Assembly: GCF_009856605.1 (NCBI RefSeq)
Contig: NZ_CP047243.1
Span: forward strand, 1-64,000
Source of the DNA: Trichormus variabilis 0441
Lineage (GTDB): Bacteria; Cyanobacteriota; Cyanobacteriia; Cyanobacteriales; Nostocaceae
Length of the DNA stretch: 64,000 nt
Reading direction: 5' to 3'
Shown here in pieces: positions 36,366 to 45,524 of this stretch. The notes beneath the pieces were generated by a model. That model did no database searches. It was not told the origin of the DNA and saw only the letters and a program-made list of their open reading frames with translations. The position numbers and the translations under genes were made by a program. Each line of letters opens with the position of its first letter. Position 1 is the stretch's first letter.

Positions 36366-39182
36366 ATGCCAAAATCTTCTAAAAAAGTTAAAGATAAATT
36401 AGGGAAAGGTAAGTTAGAAAATGAGCAGATTAGTGTTGTCAAAATGCTCACTCCTTTTGAAGATATTATTCACTTGGCGGGAATATGTGATCTTAGCTTG
36501 GGAGGGCGACAAGGTATAGGAGCATTAATTCTGAAAAAGGGTGAAAGTATTCAAATTAAATTCGGCTTTGATTGCTTGGGTATTCATCCGAACTTACCAA
36601 CAGAGCAAATGTTAGCTATTTTTGAGGGGATAGAAGCTGGACTAAAAGAAATACCAGAAGGCGAAAGCTTAACAATACATTTAGGTTCATTTACTTCCGA
36701 TTACAACAGACAACAAGAACTATCAACCTTAGAATCTAATTGCTCTATCGACCAATTAAAATTATTGATTCGTAGTGAGAGATTAAGAACTAAAGAACTA
36801 ACACAAAGCGGGATTAGGAAGAACAAGTTTCTCAGACTATGGTGTACTTATACTGTAGTGGCTGACGATGAACGGAAGAGTGATTTTATCGAATCTATTA
36901 TTAGAAAATTAGAGAAGGGCTGGTTTAGTTTTACAGGTGAAATTCATGCCATAAATAATACAAGGATAGAAAGCATTCTGCAAAATTCATTTAATGATGG
37001 ATTTTTGCAGTGGTCAGCTATTCTTGGCAACAAGATGAAGTTAGGAATTAGAGCTTTAAGCCCCGAAGAAATCTGGTCAGTCATTTGGCAGCAATTTAAT
37101 CACTCTGCTCCTCCGCCCATTCCTAATCCTTTAAAAATTGACTCAGATGGACTAGTGGAAACTCAAACAAGTGACTTCCATATCCGTCATTTAATGCTAG
37201 AGAATGAGCAATCTGTGCCGTTCTTTGATAGGAAATGGGTCAAGATACAAAATAAATATATTGGCGCATTGAACTTTAGCCAAAAACCTGGGGGGTGGTA
37301 TGACGAACAAGCACAGTTAAGATATCTTTGGGAACTAATTTCTAGAGATAGTATTTCTGATACCGAGATAATTTGTCAGCTAACTAAAGCTAATCAAACT
37401 ATCTCTAAAACCAACTTGCAACGCATTACTAAACAATCAATTACTAATACTTCTCTATCTACAGAGAAAGGAAATATTGATGTTAAGTCAGGGATGAACA
37501 TTGAGGAAGCTGTAGAGGCGCAGAAGACAATATACAAAGGTAGTGTTGTCATATATACAGCAGTAGCTTTTCTCGTTCACCGCAAAACCACTAGGGAATT
37601 AGATGAGGCTTGCCGATATCTAGCAAGTTACTTTCTGCGTCCGGCAGTAGTTGATCGGGAAATTGAGTGTGCCTGGAAGATATGGTTGCAGTGCTGTCCT
37701 ATGGTATGGGAACCACTGTTAACCAAACCGTTTAACCGCCGACTACCTTACTTCAGTTCAGAAGCACCAGGGCTGATGCCATTGATTCGGACTACTAGTG
37801 GTGATCTCACTGGATTTGAGTTAATCGCCTCTGAAGGTGGCACACCTGTACACCTGGATTTGTACCAAAACCACAAAAATTTGGCTGTGTTTGGTGCTAC
37901 TCGTTCAGGTAAATCTGTTCTGGTGGCAGGTATTCTTACCCCAGCCCTAGCACAAGATATTCCGGTAGTGGCACTAGACTATCCTAAACCAGACGGTACT
38001 TCTACTTTTACCGATTACACCAATCTGCTGGGTGTTGAGGGGGCATACTTCGATATTTCTAAGGAGTCAAACAATCTTTTTGAGCTTCCTGATTTACGCT
38101 CTCTAGATGCAGAACTGAGAAATGAACGATTGAACGATTTTAAGGAATTTCTCTCGTCTGTGCTGATGACGATGGTGATTGGCACTAGTACGCTTGGTGT
38201 CAGCCCCTCAATGATCACCAATATTGAGTCAATCATTGCGTTAACATTAAAAACGTTTTTTAATGATGATGAAATTAAATTACGTTATAAACTTGCAATA
38301 CAAAATGGCTTTGGTAGTAAGGAATGGAACGAAACTCCCACCCTCAAAGACTTTTATAATTTTTGTTCTCCTGCTTTCATACAATTAGATTCTATTGCTA
38401 GTAATAGTCAAGAGATTAGCGAAGCATTAAATCAAATTAGACTGAGAATAAATTATTGGTTAAATACCAGGGTAGGGCAATCAATTTCTCAGCCCAGTAG
38501 TTTTAGAACTGATGCTAAGTTGTTAGTGTTTGCACTGAGAAATCTATCTAGTGAAGCTGATGCGGCGATACTTGCTCTTAGTGCTTATGCAGCAGCTTTA
38601 CGCCGCGCACTTTCCTCAAAAGCTTCAATCTTCTTCCTTGATGAAGCGCCAATTTTATTTCAATTTGATGCGATCGCTGACCTGATTGGGCGATTATGTG
38701 CCAACGGTGCTAAGTCTGGTATTCGCGTCATACTTTCGGCTCAAGAAGCTGAGACTATATACCAAACTAAAGCCGCACAGAAGATATTTAGCAATATGAC
38801 TACACGCTTAGTAGGCAGGATTCAATCATCGGCTGTTGATCCGTTTATTGTTCGCTTTAAATATCCCCCCGAAATTATTAGGGTCAACAGTACAGAAGCT
38901 TTTTATCCAAAAAAGGAGGGGATTTTTTCTAATTGGCTCTTAGATGATAATGGCAAACTCACATTCTGTAGATATTATCCGGCTTACTGTTTATTAGCCT
39001 CCGTTGCTAATAATCCTAATGAGCAGGAATTACGCAGTCTTTTTCTCAAAGAATACAAAGATAATCCTCTGCTTGGTTTAGTCAAGTTTAGTGAGGATTA
39101 CATCAGGATGATTCGGGGAGAAAATTTATCAGACTTGGCTAAAAGGTTGATTTTAAAATCAAATTCACAGCAGGTAGTGTAA
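36366..39182 (+). CDS. virB4: VirB4/TraC-like conjugation ATPase
   Basis: 938 residues. Walker A is G510-A-T-R-S-G-K-S517 and Walker B is F-F-L-D759-E760-A. The N-terminal half is the substrate-entry domain of VirB4 proteins, and the L-V-F-A-L-R-N-L strand precedes Walker B. It powers pilus assembly and substrate transfer as a hexamer at the inner membrane. Largest gene of the T4SS; the next start is 3 bases after its stop. Confidence 0.88.
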   Translation: MPKSSKKVKDKLGKGKLENEQISVVKMLTPFEDIIHLAGICDLSLGGRQGIGALILKKGESIQIKFGFDCLGIHPNLPTEQMLAIFEGIEAGLKEIPEGESLTIHLGSFTSDYNRQQELSTLESNCSIDQLKLLIRSERLRTKELTQSGIRKNKFLRLWCTYTVVADDERKSDFIESIIRKLEKGWFSFTGEIHAINNTRIESILQNSFNDGFLQWSAILGNKMKLGIRALSPEEIWSVIWQQFNHSAPPPIPNPLKIDSDGLVETQTSDFHIRHLMLENEQSVPFFDRKWVKIQNKYIGALNFSQKPGGWYDEQAQLRYLWELISRDSISDTEIICQLTKANQTISKTNLQRITKQSITNTSLSTEKGNIDVKSGMNIEEAVEAQKTIYKGSVVIYTAVAFLVHRKTTRELDEACRYLASYFLRPAVVDREIECAWKIWLQCCPMVWEPLLTKPFNRRLPYFSSEAPGLMPLIRTTSGDLTGFELIASEGGTPVHLDLYQNHKNLAVFGATRSGKSVLVAGILTPALAQDIPVVALDYPKPDGTSTFTDYTNLLGVEGAYFDISKESNNLFELPDLRSLDAELRNERLNDFKEFLSSVLMTMVIGTSTLGVSPSMITNIESIIALTLKTFFNDDEIKLRYKLAIQNGFGSKEWNETPTLKDFYNFCSPAFIQLDSIASNSQEISEALNQIRLRINYWLNTRVGQSISQPSSFRTDAKLLVFALRNLSSEADAAILALSAYAAALRRALSSKASIFFLDEAPILFQFDAIADLIGRLCANGAKSGIRVILSAQEAETIYQTKAAQKIFSNMTTRLVGRIQSSAVDPFIVRFKYPPEIIRVNSTEAFYPKKEGIFSNWLLDDNGKLTFCRYYPAYCLLASVANNPNEQELRSLFLKEYKDNPLLGLVKFSEDYIRMIRGENLSDLAKRLILKSNSQQVV

Positions 39183-39185
39183 GTC

Positions 39186-39905
39186 ATGAAACCAATCATG
39201 AAAAAATTAACTATTAGTGCGATAGCTGCTACTACTTTTGGCAGTTTATTTATTGCTGCACCTAGTTATGGCATTAGCATTAACGATTTTTTTAGTTCCA
39301 TCGTCTCAGATTTTCAAACTGAGATTTCCAAAATCCAAGATGATGCTAAAGAAAAAATTAATATCAGTTGGGCTGGAATCAAAACAGATGCTATCGCCGC
39401 AATTGATAGTTCTATCGGACAATTGGGTGCGCCTGACCCGATTGCTTCAGCTGATCAGTTGAAAGATTCACTTAAGGATGACTATTCTTATCCTGTTGCT
39501 CAACAGAATGCACAACAACTAGAGCGTCAATTAACTCTGGCTTCTGTCTCCAGCATCGTTAGCAAAGACGGACAACAACAAACCCAAGAAAAAATTGATA
39601 CTACTGCTCAAATCGCCCAGCAAGCAAAAAGTATTGCTGATGAGGCTCAGAATATGGATGCCTCTCAGAATGTACTTAAAGCGATCGCTGCTCAAAATGG
39701 GCTAATTGTATCAATGCTGGCAGAGCAACGTACTGATTCTTTATCTGCCCGACAGGACAATGCTTACTCTAACCTGATGCTGACACAAGTAGCTGAACAC
39801 CTTGATTCAGAGCGGAAAAAAGAGAACTCTCAAGAAGATGGCAGATTGTCTCTAGTTCATGAAATAGTGCTTAATGCACGACTAGATCCAGCTTCTGCTG
39901 ATTAA
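39186..39905 (+). CDS. exported VirB5/TrbJ-like T4SS protein
   Basis: 239 residues with a signal peptide (cleavage near A-P-S-Y-G, residue 29) and a long helical, Q/A-rich mature part. VirB5/TrbJ minor pilus subunits are helical, exported and encoded between VirB4 and VirB6, as here. There is no unique motif, so this is by topology and order. Two ATGs (39186, 39198) are possible; M-K-K-L favours the second. Confidence 0.55.
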   Translation: MKPIMKKLTISAIAATTFGSLFIAAPSYGISINDFFSSIVSDFQTEISKIQDDAKEKINISWAGIKTDAIAAIDSSIGQLGAPDPIASADQLKDSLKDDYSYPVAQQNAQQLERQLTLASVSSIVSKDGQQQTQEKIDTTAQIAQQAKSIADEAQNMDASQNVLKAIAAQNGLIVSMLAEQRTDSLSARQDNAYSNLMLTQVAEHLDSERKKENSQEDGRLSLVHEIVLNARLDPASAD

Positions 39906-39920
39906 AAGGGGAAGAACACA

Positions 39921-39992
39921 GTAGGAGGGGGAACAACGCGCTCATAGTGAGATCGTCGTCTAATGAGCAGGGGGAGCAGCATTTCCTCCTAC
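39921..39992. promoter_or_regulatory. nested hairpin between VirB5-like and VirB6-like genes
   Basis: GTAGGAGG (39921-39928) pairs with CCTCCTAC (39985-39992); inside, GCTCAT (39940-39945) pairs with ATGAGC (39963-39968). The 150-base gap is long for this tight operon, so the structure may govern processing, attenuation or expression of the distal half. Confidence 0.5.
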
Positions 39993-40055
39993 ACAAACAA
40001 TCAACCAGCTTTCAAATAGCTACCAAAATTACTGGATTAAGCAAGGATTAAAATC

Positions 40056-41156
40056 ATGTTTTTATTAGCAAAACTAGATGGTAGTGATTTAGCTAATTTA
40101 GCTAAAGAAAACGCAGCTTCAGTCGCGCAAGGTTTTGATGAGCTTTGGGTCGAAACTATTAATGGAGGTGTATACTGGGCAATTTGTAATGTTGGTGCTT
40201 TATTCGCTCTAGCAACACTAACTTTTTTCATCATTGAATGGACAAAAAGAATGATGAATGGAGAGGAACAAAGGGCTTATACAGATTTTATTTGGCCTTT
40301 AATAGTTGTGGTTTTACTCAGCAATAAGGGAAATATGCTAGGAAAATCAACTTTTGGGATTAGAAACTACATAAATAATGTAAATAATACAGTTCTTAGC
40401 CAAGCTGCTGCGGGAATTGACCTCAAAAAAGCGTATGAAAGTGCATTAGGAACTGAAGCAGCACGTAGTGCAATTGGACTGGCTGTAAACAGATGCCAAA
40501 ATTCATCATTAAGTCAACAAGAACAGATAGATTGTTTAAAACAAGCCAAGGAAGAATTAACCAAAAAATATCCTGATAAGTTTAATAAAAATAATGGAGT
40601 TTTTTCTTGGTTTATTGATGCTGTTGATGGAATGATTGATGCTTATAGTGACCTAGCTCAAGGGAAATCTTCAATTACTGATGCGATCATGTCTCCACTT
40701 AATGCCTTTGTCGGGTCTGCAATCACTGACGTAATTACTATCATTCTAGTCGGCATGAATGGAGCTTATCAATGGGGGATTGAATTGACCATGCTGATCA
40801 CAGCACTGCTTGGGCCGATGGCGGTTGGTGGTTCTTTATTACCTTACGGAGCTAAATCTCTCTACACTTGGCTAATTGGTTATTTCAGTGTCGGTTTTGG
40901 AAAATTATGCTTTAATCTCATCGTAGGATTTGCTGGACAATTAGTCGCTGATTCTAAGTCTTATCAGCCGATGTTTTTCTTGTTTACTATAGGTATTATT
41001 GCCCCATTCTTAGCCACGGGGTTAGCGGCTGGTGGTGGGATTGCTGTTCTTACTCAGATCAATAAAGCTTCTGAAACTTATACTGGTATCGCTCTTGAAG
41101 TTACTAAAGGTATTGTGACTAAAGGCGGTAGTTTAGTTGGAAAAATTGCTAAATGA
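40056..41156 (+). CDS. VirB6/TrbL-like polytopic T4SS protein
   Basis: 366 residues. One hydrophobic helix lies near residues 45-65. A large loop (about 100-210) follows, then at least five hydrophobic segments from ~220 to 340 (V-I-T-I-I-L-V-G, L-M-I-T-A-L-L-G-P, F-L-F-T-I-G-I-I-A-P-F). This matches VirB6/TrbL, the inner-membrane channel component, and its place in the operon. Confidence 0.7.
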   Translation: MFLLAKLDGSDLANLAKENAASVAQGFDELWVETINGGVYWAICNVGALFALATLTFFIIEWTKRMMNGEEQRAYTDFIWPLIVVVLLSNKGNMLGKSTFGIRNYINNVNNTVLSQAAAGIDLKKAYESALGTEAARSAIGLAVNRCQNSSLSQQEQIDCLKQAKEELTKKYPDKFNKNNGVFSWFIDAVDGMIDAYSDLAQGKSSITDAIMSPLNAFVGSAITDVITIILVGMNGAYQWGIELTMLITALLGPMAVGGSLLPYGAKSLYTWLIGYFSVGFGKLCFNLIVGFAGQLVADSKSYQPMFFLFTIGIIAPFLATGLAAGGGIAVLTQINKASETYTGIALEVTKGIVTKGGSLVGKIAK

Positions 41157-41259
41157 GCCTATAAAATTAGCTGCTTTACAAATACGAACTGTATAGCTTG
41201 CTTCCTTAAAGGGGTACTGCGAATTGCGAATTGTTATCTCCCTACAACCTGTTTCTTAT

Positions 41260-42054
41260 ATGCTGAATCTTAAAAAAGCATCTCCTGGCAAGAAAGAGCC
41301 ATTGCAACTGCTTAGTTATAACAAATACGTCACAACTAGAGTAGGTATAATTTCTTTAGCTGGTTTCTCAATGGCGGCGTTATCTCTTTTGTTGCAGTTC
41401 CTCAATTACGGCGCGATTTCTGTATTAAATAGAAAGCAATTGGCATTGGTACAATTATCATCAGGTGATACGATTGCTGCTAGGGCAGTAGACCCTAAAG
41501 AAAGGTCTGATGAAGTTATTAAAAAGTTTATTTCTGATACCTTTATCAAAATGTTTAATTGGGATGGGCTAGTACAAACCTTCAACGAGAAGGGCGAACC
41601 AATTACAAAGCAAGATACTGGCATAGAAGTAGGCAGAATTGATAATAAATCTAATAGCCGAGTGGTTGCAAAAGCTTATGATACTGCTTTCGCTTTGAGT
41701 GAAAATGGTGGATTTAGAGCGGCATTTCTCAAAAAACTAGCATCAATAACTCCTAATGGAGTATTTAATGGAGAATCACAAGTATCTTTAATTCCCAGAT
41801 TCATCTCCCAACCACGCCAAATTAGAGAAGGTAAGTGGGAAATAGATTTTATTGGGACTTTAGTAACTTTTGACCGTGCAGATAACTCAGGTAGAGGAAT
41901 TGCCTTTAATAAAACCATCACAGTTTCATCAATTGATAATCCAGAGTATATCCCCGCTAACACTAGTGAATTAGCAAAGAAAATATATGCAGCCCGTGGC
42001 GCTGGAGTAGAAATCACAGAAATTGTTGATTTAGATTTAGGCAAAAGAAAATGA
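41260..42054 (+). CDS. VirB8-like T4SS protein
   Basis: 264 residues from ATG 41260. A short cytoplasmic part is followed by one membrane helix (about residues 27-48) and a ~210-residue periplasmic domain, the VirB8/TrbF layout. The four-base overlap with the following VirB10-like gene supports coupled synthesis. The sequence signature is weak; the order supports it. Confidence 0.6.
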   Translation: MLNLKKASPGKKEPLQLLSYNKYVTTRVGIISLAGFSMAALSLLLQFLNYGAISVLNRKQLALVQLSSGDTIAARAVDPKERSDEVIKKFISDTFIKMFNWDGLVQTFNEKGEPITKQDTGIEVGRIDNKSNSRVVAKAYDTAFALSENGGFRAAFLKKLASITPNGVFNGESQVSLIPRFISQPRQIREGKWEIDFIGTLVTFDRADNSGRGIAFNKTITVSSIDNPEYIPANTSELAKKIYAARGAGVEITEIVDLDLGKRK

Positions 42055-43589
42055 GTGTAGACAATCATAAAAATGGTTCAGGAGCGACCCTAGAGGATTT
42101 GCTTCATATAGATGATGCTCAAAAATTTAATGATAATAAACAACCAGAACCAGAAAGTTTATTAGTACCGACTAAGCACACATTCGTCACTTCTCCTTGG
42201 TCAAGACTGGCAATAATCACCGTGCCTTTCGGAGTGGGATTTTTAGCTATATTTTTGATGCTCAATGGTGTATTTAATCCCCCAACTCCTCAAAAAACTG
42301 TCCAAAAACAAGAAGAACCAACAACTACTGAACAAGCCCAACAAAATGAAGAAGGTGATGGTGATGCCCGTGCAAAACTAGCCTTATCTGACCAACAGGC
42401 AGAACTGAACAAGATTAACCTCAGCAAAAAAGAACAACCAACACCAGTAAAAGTTTCTCAAACCGAAAAGGTCGTGCCAAGAACACCGCCGTCACCGCGT
42501 CCTGCCCCACGCTGGGTGCAAAATCCTTCCCCACGTCCAGCCCCACAACCAATTAGAACCTATACTCCACCAGCAACACGCACGAGTTTCGCTCCTAGAC
42601 CCTCTATATCTGCACCAAGAGAAACGCACCTAGATCCACTTGAACAACTCAACAAACTTCGCACCATCGGTTCCTATGGCAAAATCGCCTATGCCGAATC
42701 TAGTATTAGCGACAATTCTTCATTAGACCCGGCTCAAAATTTACCTAATCAACCACAGGAGCAAAGTGATTTCAATAATAATAATGTAGATAATGATACT
42801 TCTGCCCAAACCACACAGCAAAACTCAAACGACTCTATTGAAAAGATCCGCCCCAGGTGGCAAGCCCAACCTCAAGCTAAGTCGGATAAATATTTAGACC
42901 AGGAACGGCAAATACTTGAAGGTAAACAAACTCGCTACCTCACTGTTGGTACTTTTGCTAATGGTGTGATTGTTACCCCATTAGTTCAAGCGACAGTTAA
43001 TAGCTCTGTTGGGCAACAAACATCAACAGCTAATAATACTAGGTCAGTCGTTCGACTAACTCAAGATTTACGCGATAACTATGGGCAAGTGGCAATACAG
43101 GCCGGAACTTTATTGGCAGTCGAGTTGGTTTCGGTTGACGGTGGTAGTGTAGCGATCGCGTCGGTCAGAGCGATTATCAAAGATAATACCGAGTACCCGA
43201 TCTCGACTGGTGCAATCTCTGTGACTGGGGAAGGTGGTCGTCCTCTGATAGCCAAGAAATTTCAAGACAGGGGCGGCGAGATTGCCCGTAATGACTTGTT
43301 TGGCGGTGCTGTGTCTGCATTGGGCAAGGTTGGGGAAATTATAAACCAACCAGATAATGAAGAAGAAATTGAGGATGAATTTACCGGACGGATTCGACGG
43401 CGCAGCAGTGGCAATCGTCGCAATGTTACGGGTGCATTGCTTGAAGGGTTTTTTGGGCAGGTCAGTCAAAACGTCAGTCAACGTAATCAACGTGCTACTC
43501 AAGAAATTAATTCTCGCCCAAATGCTTGGTACATAGCAGCAGGGAATAAAGTCACCATTACAGTTAATCGCTCTCTGGAGTTGCCATGA
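42051..43589 (+). CDS. VirB10/TrbI-like T4SS protein
   Basis: 512 residues. One membrane helix lies near residues 52-73, then a long P/Q-rich linker (about 90-190: P-S-P-R-P-A-P-R). The C-terminal beta domain has the family's G-x-x-A-x-G-x-x-V-T-P-L and G-T-L-L-A-V-E-L, and ends in P-N-A-W-Y-I-A-A-G-x-x-V-T-I-T-V, typical of VirB10. It spans the envelope and gates the channel. It precedes VirB9 here, the reverse of the Agrobacterium order. Confidence 0.75.
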   Translation: MSVDNHKNGSGATLEDLLHIDDAQKFNDNKQPEPESLLVPTKHTFVTSPWSRLAIITVPFGVGFLAIFLMLNGVFNPPTPQKTVQKQEEPTTTEQAQQNEEGDGDARAKLALSDQQAELNKINLSKKEQPTPVKVSQTEKVVPRTPPSPRPAPRWVQNPSPRPAPQPIRTYTPPATRTSFAPRPSISAPRETHLDPLEQLNKLRTIGSYGKIAYAESSISDNSSLDPAQNLPNQPQEQSDFNNNNVDNDTSAQTTQQNSNDSIEKIRPRWQAQPQAKSDKYLDQERQILEGKQTRYLTVGTFANGVIVTPLVQATVNSSVGQQTSTANNTRSVVRLTQDLRDNYGQVAIQAGTLLAVELVSVDGGSVAIASVRAIIKDNTEYPISTGAISVTGEGGRPLIAKKFQDRGGEIARNDLFGGAVSALGKVGEIINQPDNEEEIEDEFTGRIRRRSSGNRRNVTGALLEGFFGQVSQNVSQRNQRATQEINSRPNAWYIAAGNKVTITVNRSLELP

Positions 43590-44326
43590 AAAATTTGTTG
43601 ATTGGTATAAGTTGCGCGATCGCTGTTGCACTTGTACCAATATCTACCATTGCTGCCCCAGTCGTGCGTACCATCAGACAACAAGAAGCTAGTGGTACAA
43701 CTGCCAAGCTACAAACTATCAACGTCTGGAATGGTCACGGTGTCGCAATTTCATTCTATGAAACTGGCGAAACTATCAAAAAAGTCTGGTTGGACGACCC
43801 CTCACAAATTCTCATTGACACAGATGGTTGCTTAGAAGGACTGGATCTCAATTGCCCTAACCCTGGCGCTGGTCTGATTCATCTGCGGCGGATTAAAAGG
43901 GTGAATATTCCCGGCTTACCGCAAACATTAACAACTTTATTAACAGTAGTTACACAATCATCCTCTGGTGAGCGTAAGACTTACAGTTTCAGATTGGCAA
44001 CCAGTAATGGCACTCCTAAATATAGTCAGGTAGTGATTACGAGTGCTGATCCGATTGTGGCACAAAAACCTCAATTTTCTTCACTAATCCAAACGCAAAA
44101 AACCATCAACCAAATTCGGGGCGGGATGGCGATCGCTATTAAAAATGGACAGATGAATTATCAAGATACACTACATCAACGCTTGCAAAAGTTTGTTGGT
44201 TATTTACAAGAAGGTGATGACATTTCTACTGCTGCTGATAAGGCTTCTGTTTCTCAAGAGTTAGTCAATAAATTAATGGCTTTGGGCAATAGTTCTAATA
44301 ACTTAACACAAGGTAATGGTTTATGA
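43586..44326 (+). CDS. VirB9/TrbG-like T4SS protein
   Basis: 246 residues with a clear signal peptide (to about A-A-P, residue 26). A beta-rich N-terminal half contains the G-H-G-V-A-I-S-F-Y pattern and a D-P-S-Q-I element, as in VirB9 N-terminal domains. The C-terminal part is helical and shorter than in classical VirB9. It overlaps its neighbours by four bases on each side. Called VirB9 from export, the beta-rich half and position. Confidence 0.55.
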   Translation: MKNLLIGISCAIAVALVPISTIAAPVVRTIRQQEASGTTAKLQTINVWNGHGVAISFYETGETIKKVWLDDPSQILIDTDGCLEGLDLNCPNPGAGLIHLRRIKRVNIPGLPQTLTTLLTVVTQSSSGERKTYSFRLATSNGTPKYSQVVITSADPIVAQKPQFSSLIQTQKTINQIRGGMAIAIKNGQMNYQDTLHQRLQKFVGYLQEGDDISTAADKASVSQELVNKLMALGNSSNNLTQGNGL

Positions 44327-45522
44327 AATCAAAATTAAGCCTCAATGATAACGCCTTACGTTACTTTATCTTTTTTGGTTTAGCAGGCAGTTTATTTATT
44401 CACAGTTTTATCAAGTACGGGCTACTCAATCAAACCATTGGGTTAATCATACCTAAAGCCTCGGCACAAGTCCCAGTAGTCAATGCACCCAATGGTTTTG
44501 TGCCTGATTGGTCACGCCTTAAATTCAGCGACATGATTATAACAGAGTCCGGCAGCGTGACCTATCCTGGTTCAAGAGGTATAGAAACTAGAACCTGGAC
44601 GGCTGGTCAAAGCATTGCTGAGTTTATGGAACTGGGTGATTTTGAAACCCCCCAATTAGCCATAGAAAATCTGAAGCTTTCAACTATTGCTTCAGTACAA
44701 GGAATAAATTTAAGCGCTTTGAAACTAGGAGATTTTGAACTTAGCAAATGGCAAACTTTACCCTCTTTAGTTAAAGCCGTGCCTGGATTGGGAAACAGAA
44801 ATATTAATAGTGTGCGACCCATCCGGGATTTTGCCCGGAGATTTGGCATTAATGGCGGTACAATCGCTAATGCTAGTCGCTATTCCAATTTACGTAATGT
44901 GCAATTGGGGCGAGGAATTAACTTAAGAAATTATTCACTCACATCCATTCCTAATATTCAGAACGCATCAATTAATCGCTTTACTAATTGGCAGGACTCG
45001 AAAATTATTGGTGTGCCTGGACTATCAACACTCACCTGGGATAATTTACCCGGACTGCGATCGCTTGACCTTTCATTTGTTGCCAAAGTTGACTTGCCAT
45101 TAAGAGACGTTGAGGCTAATCGTATTCGCTCTATTTCTGGTAGTTATCAACAAGGGTTTAATGTTCCTTGCTACCAAACAAATTGCGCTCACATGGAGAT
45201 GTCTGGTATTGGTCAGACGACTGGTACACAGTGGATGTCTGGTAAGTTTCAGAAAGTTAATGGTGGATTTGGAATTTTAAAAGCTCTTAACGGTGGTAAA
45301 GAACCTACGGGGCGAAACCCCTTTGGTTCCAGTTTTAAACAAGTTGTTTGGAATATTCATGAAGACACTGGGAAGGTGGAAACTACAATGTTTTTCCGCA
45401 TTTGCAAAACCATTCCCTTCATTGGTCGCACTTGCAGTCCCTACTTTATTGGCCCTGTGCCTTTTATTGTCTACCGGGAGAAAGACCCTATCGTTCTTGG
45501 TCAACCCAATTCTCTACCTTAA
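44323..45522 (+). CDS. exported protein of the T4SS operon, function unknown
   Basis: 399 residues. An N-terminal hydrophobic segment (about residues 12-32) and an A-S-A-Q site suggest export. The middle holds repeats of the S-L-x-x-L/I-P-x-I/L type (about residues 100-260), possibly a repeat solenoid. The end has four Cys that could form disulfides (C-Y-Q-T-N-C, R-I-C, T-C). It sits between VirB9 and VirD4, with a four-base overlap and a 2-base gap, so it belongs to the machine; a cyanobacteria-specific envelope or pilus-tip part is possible. Confidence 0.5.
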   Translation: MKSKLSLNDNALRYFIFFGLAGSLFIHSFIKYGLLNQTIGLIIPKASAQVPVVNAPNGFVPDWSRLKFSDMIITESGSVTYPGSRGIETRTWTAGQSIAEFMELGDFETPQLAIENLKLSTIASVQGINLSALKLGDFELSKWQTLPSLVKAVPGLGNRNINSVRPIRDFARRFGINGGTIANASRYSNLRNVQLGRGINLRNYSLTSIPNIQNASINRFTNWQDSKIIGVPGLSTLTWDNLPGLRSLDLSFVAKVDLPLRDVEANRIRSISGSYQQGFNVPCYQTNCAHMEMSGIGQTTGTQWMSGKFQKVNGGFGILKALNGGKEPTGRNPFGSSFKQVVWNIHEDTGKVETTMFFRICKTIPFIGRTCSPYFIGPVPFIVYREKDPIVLGQPNSLP

Positions 45523-45524
45523 AT

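Noticed and set aside
43110..43640. Minus-strand 176-codon frame inside VirB10
   Set aside because: Antisense shadow of a well-supported gene in a plus-strand operon.
45402..45524. Longer VirD4 start
   Set aside because: It would overlap the upstream gene by 120 bases and add a non-family leader; ATG 45525 fits the operon spacing.
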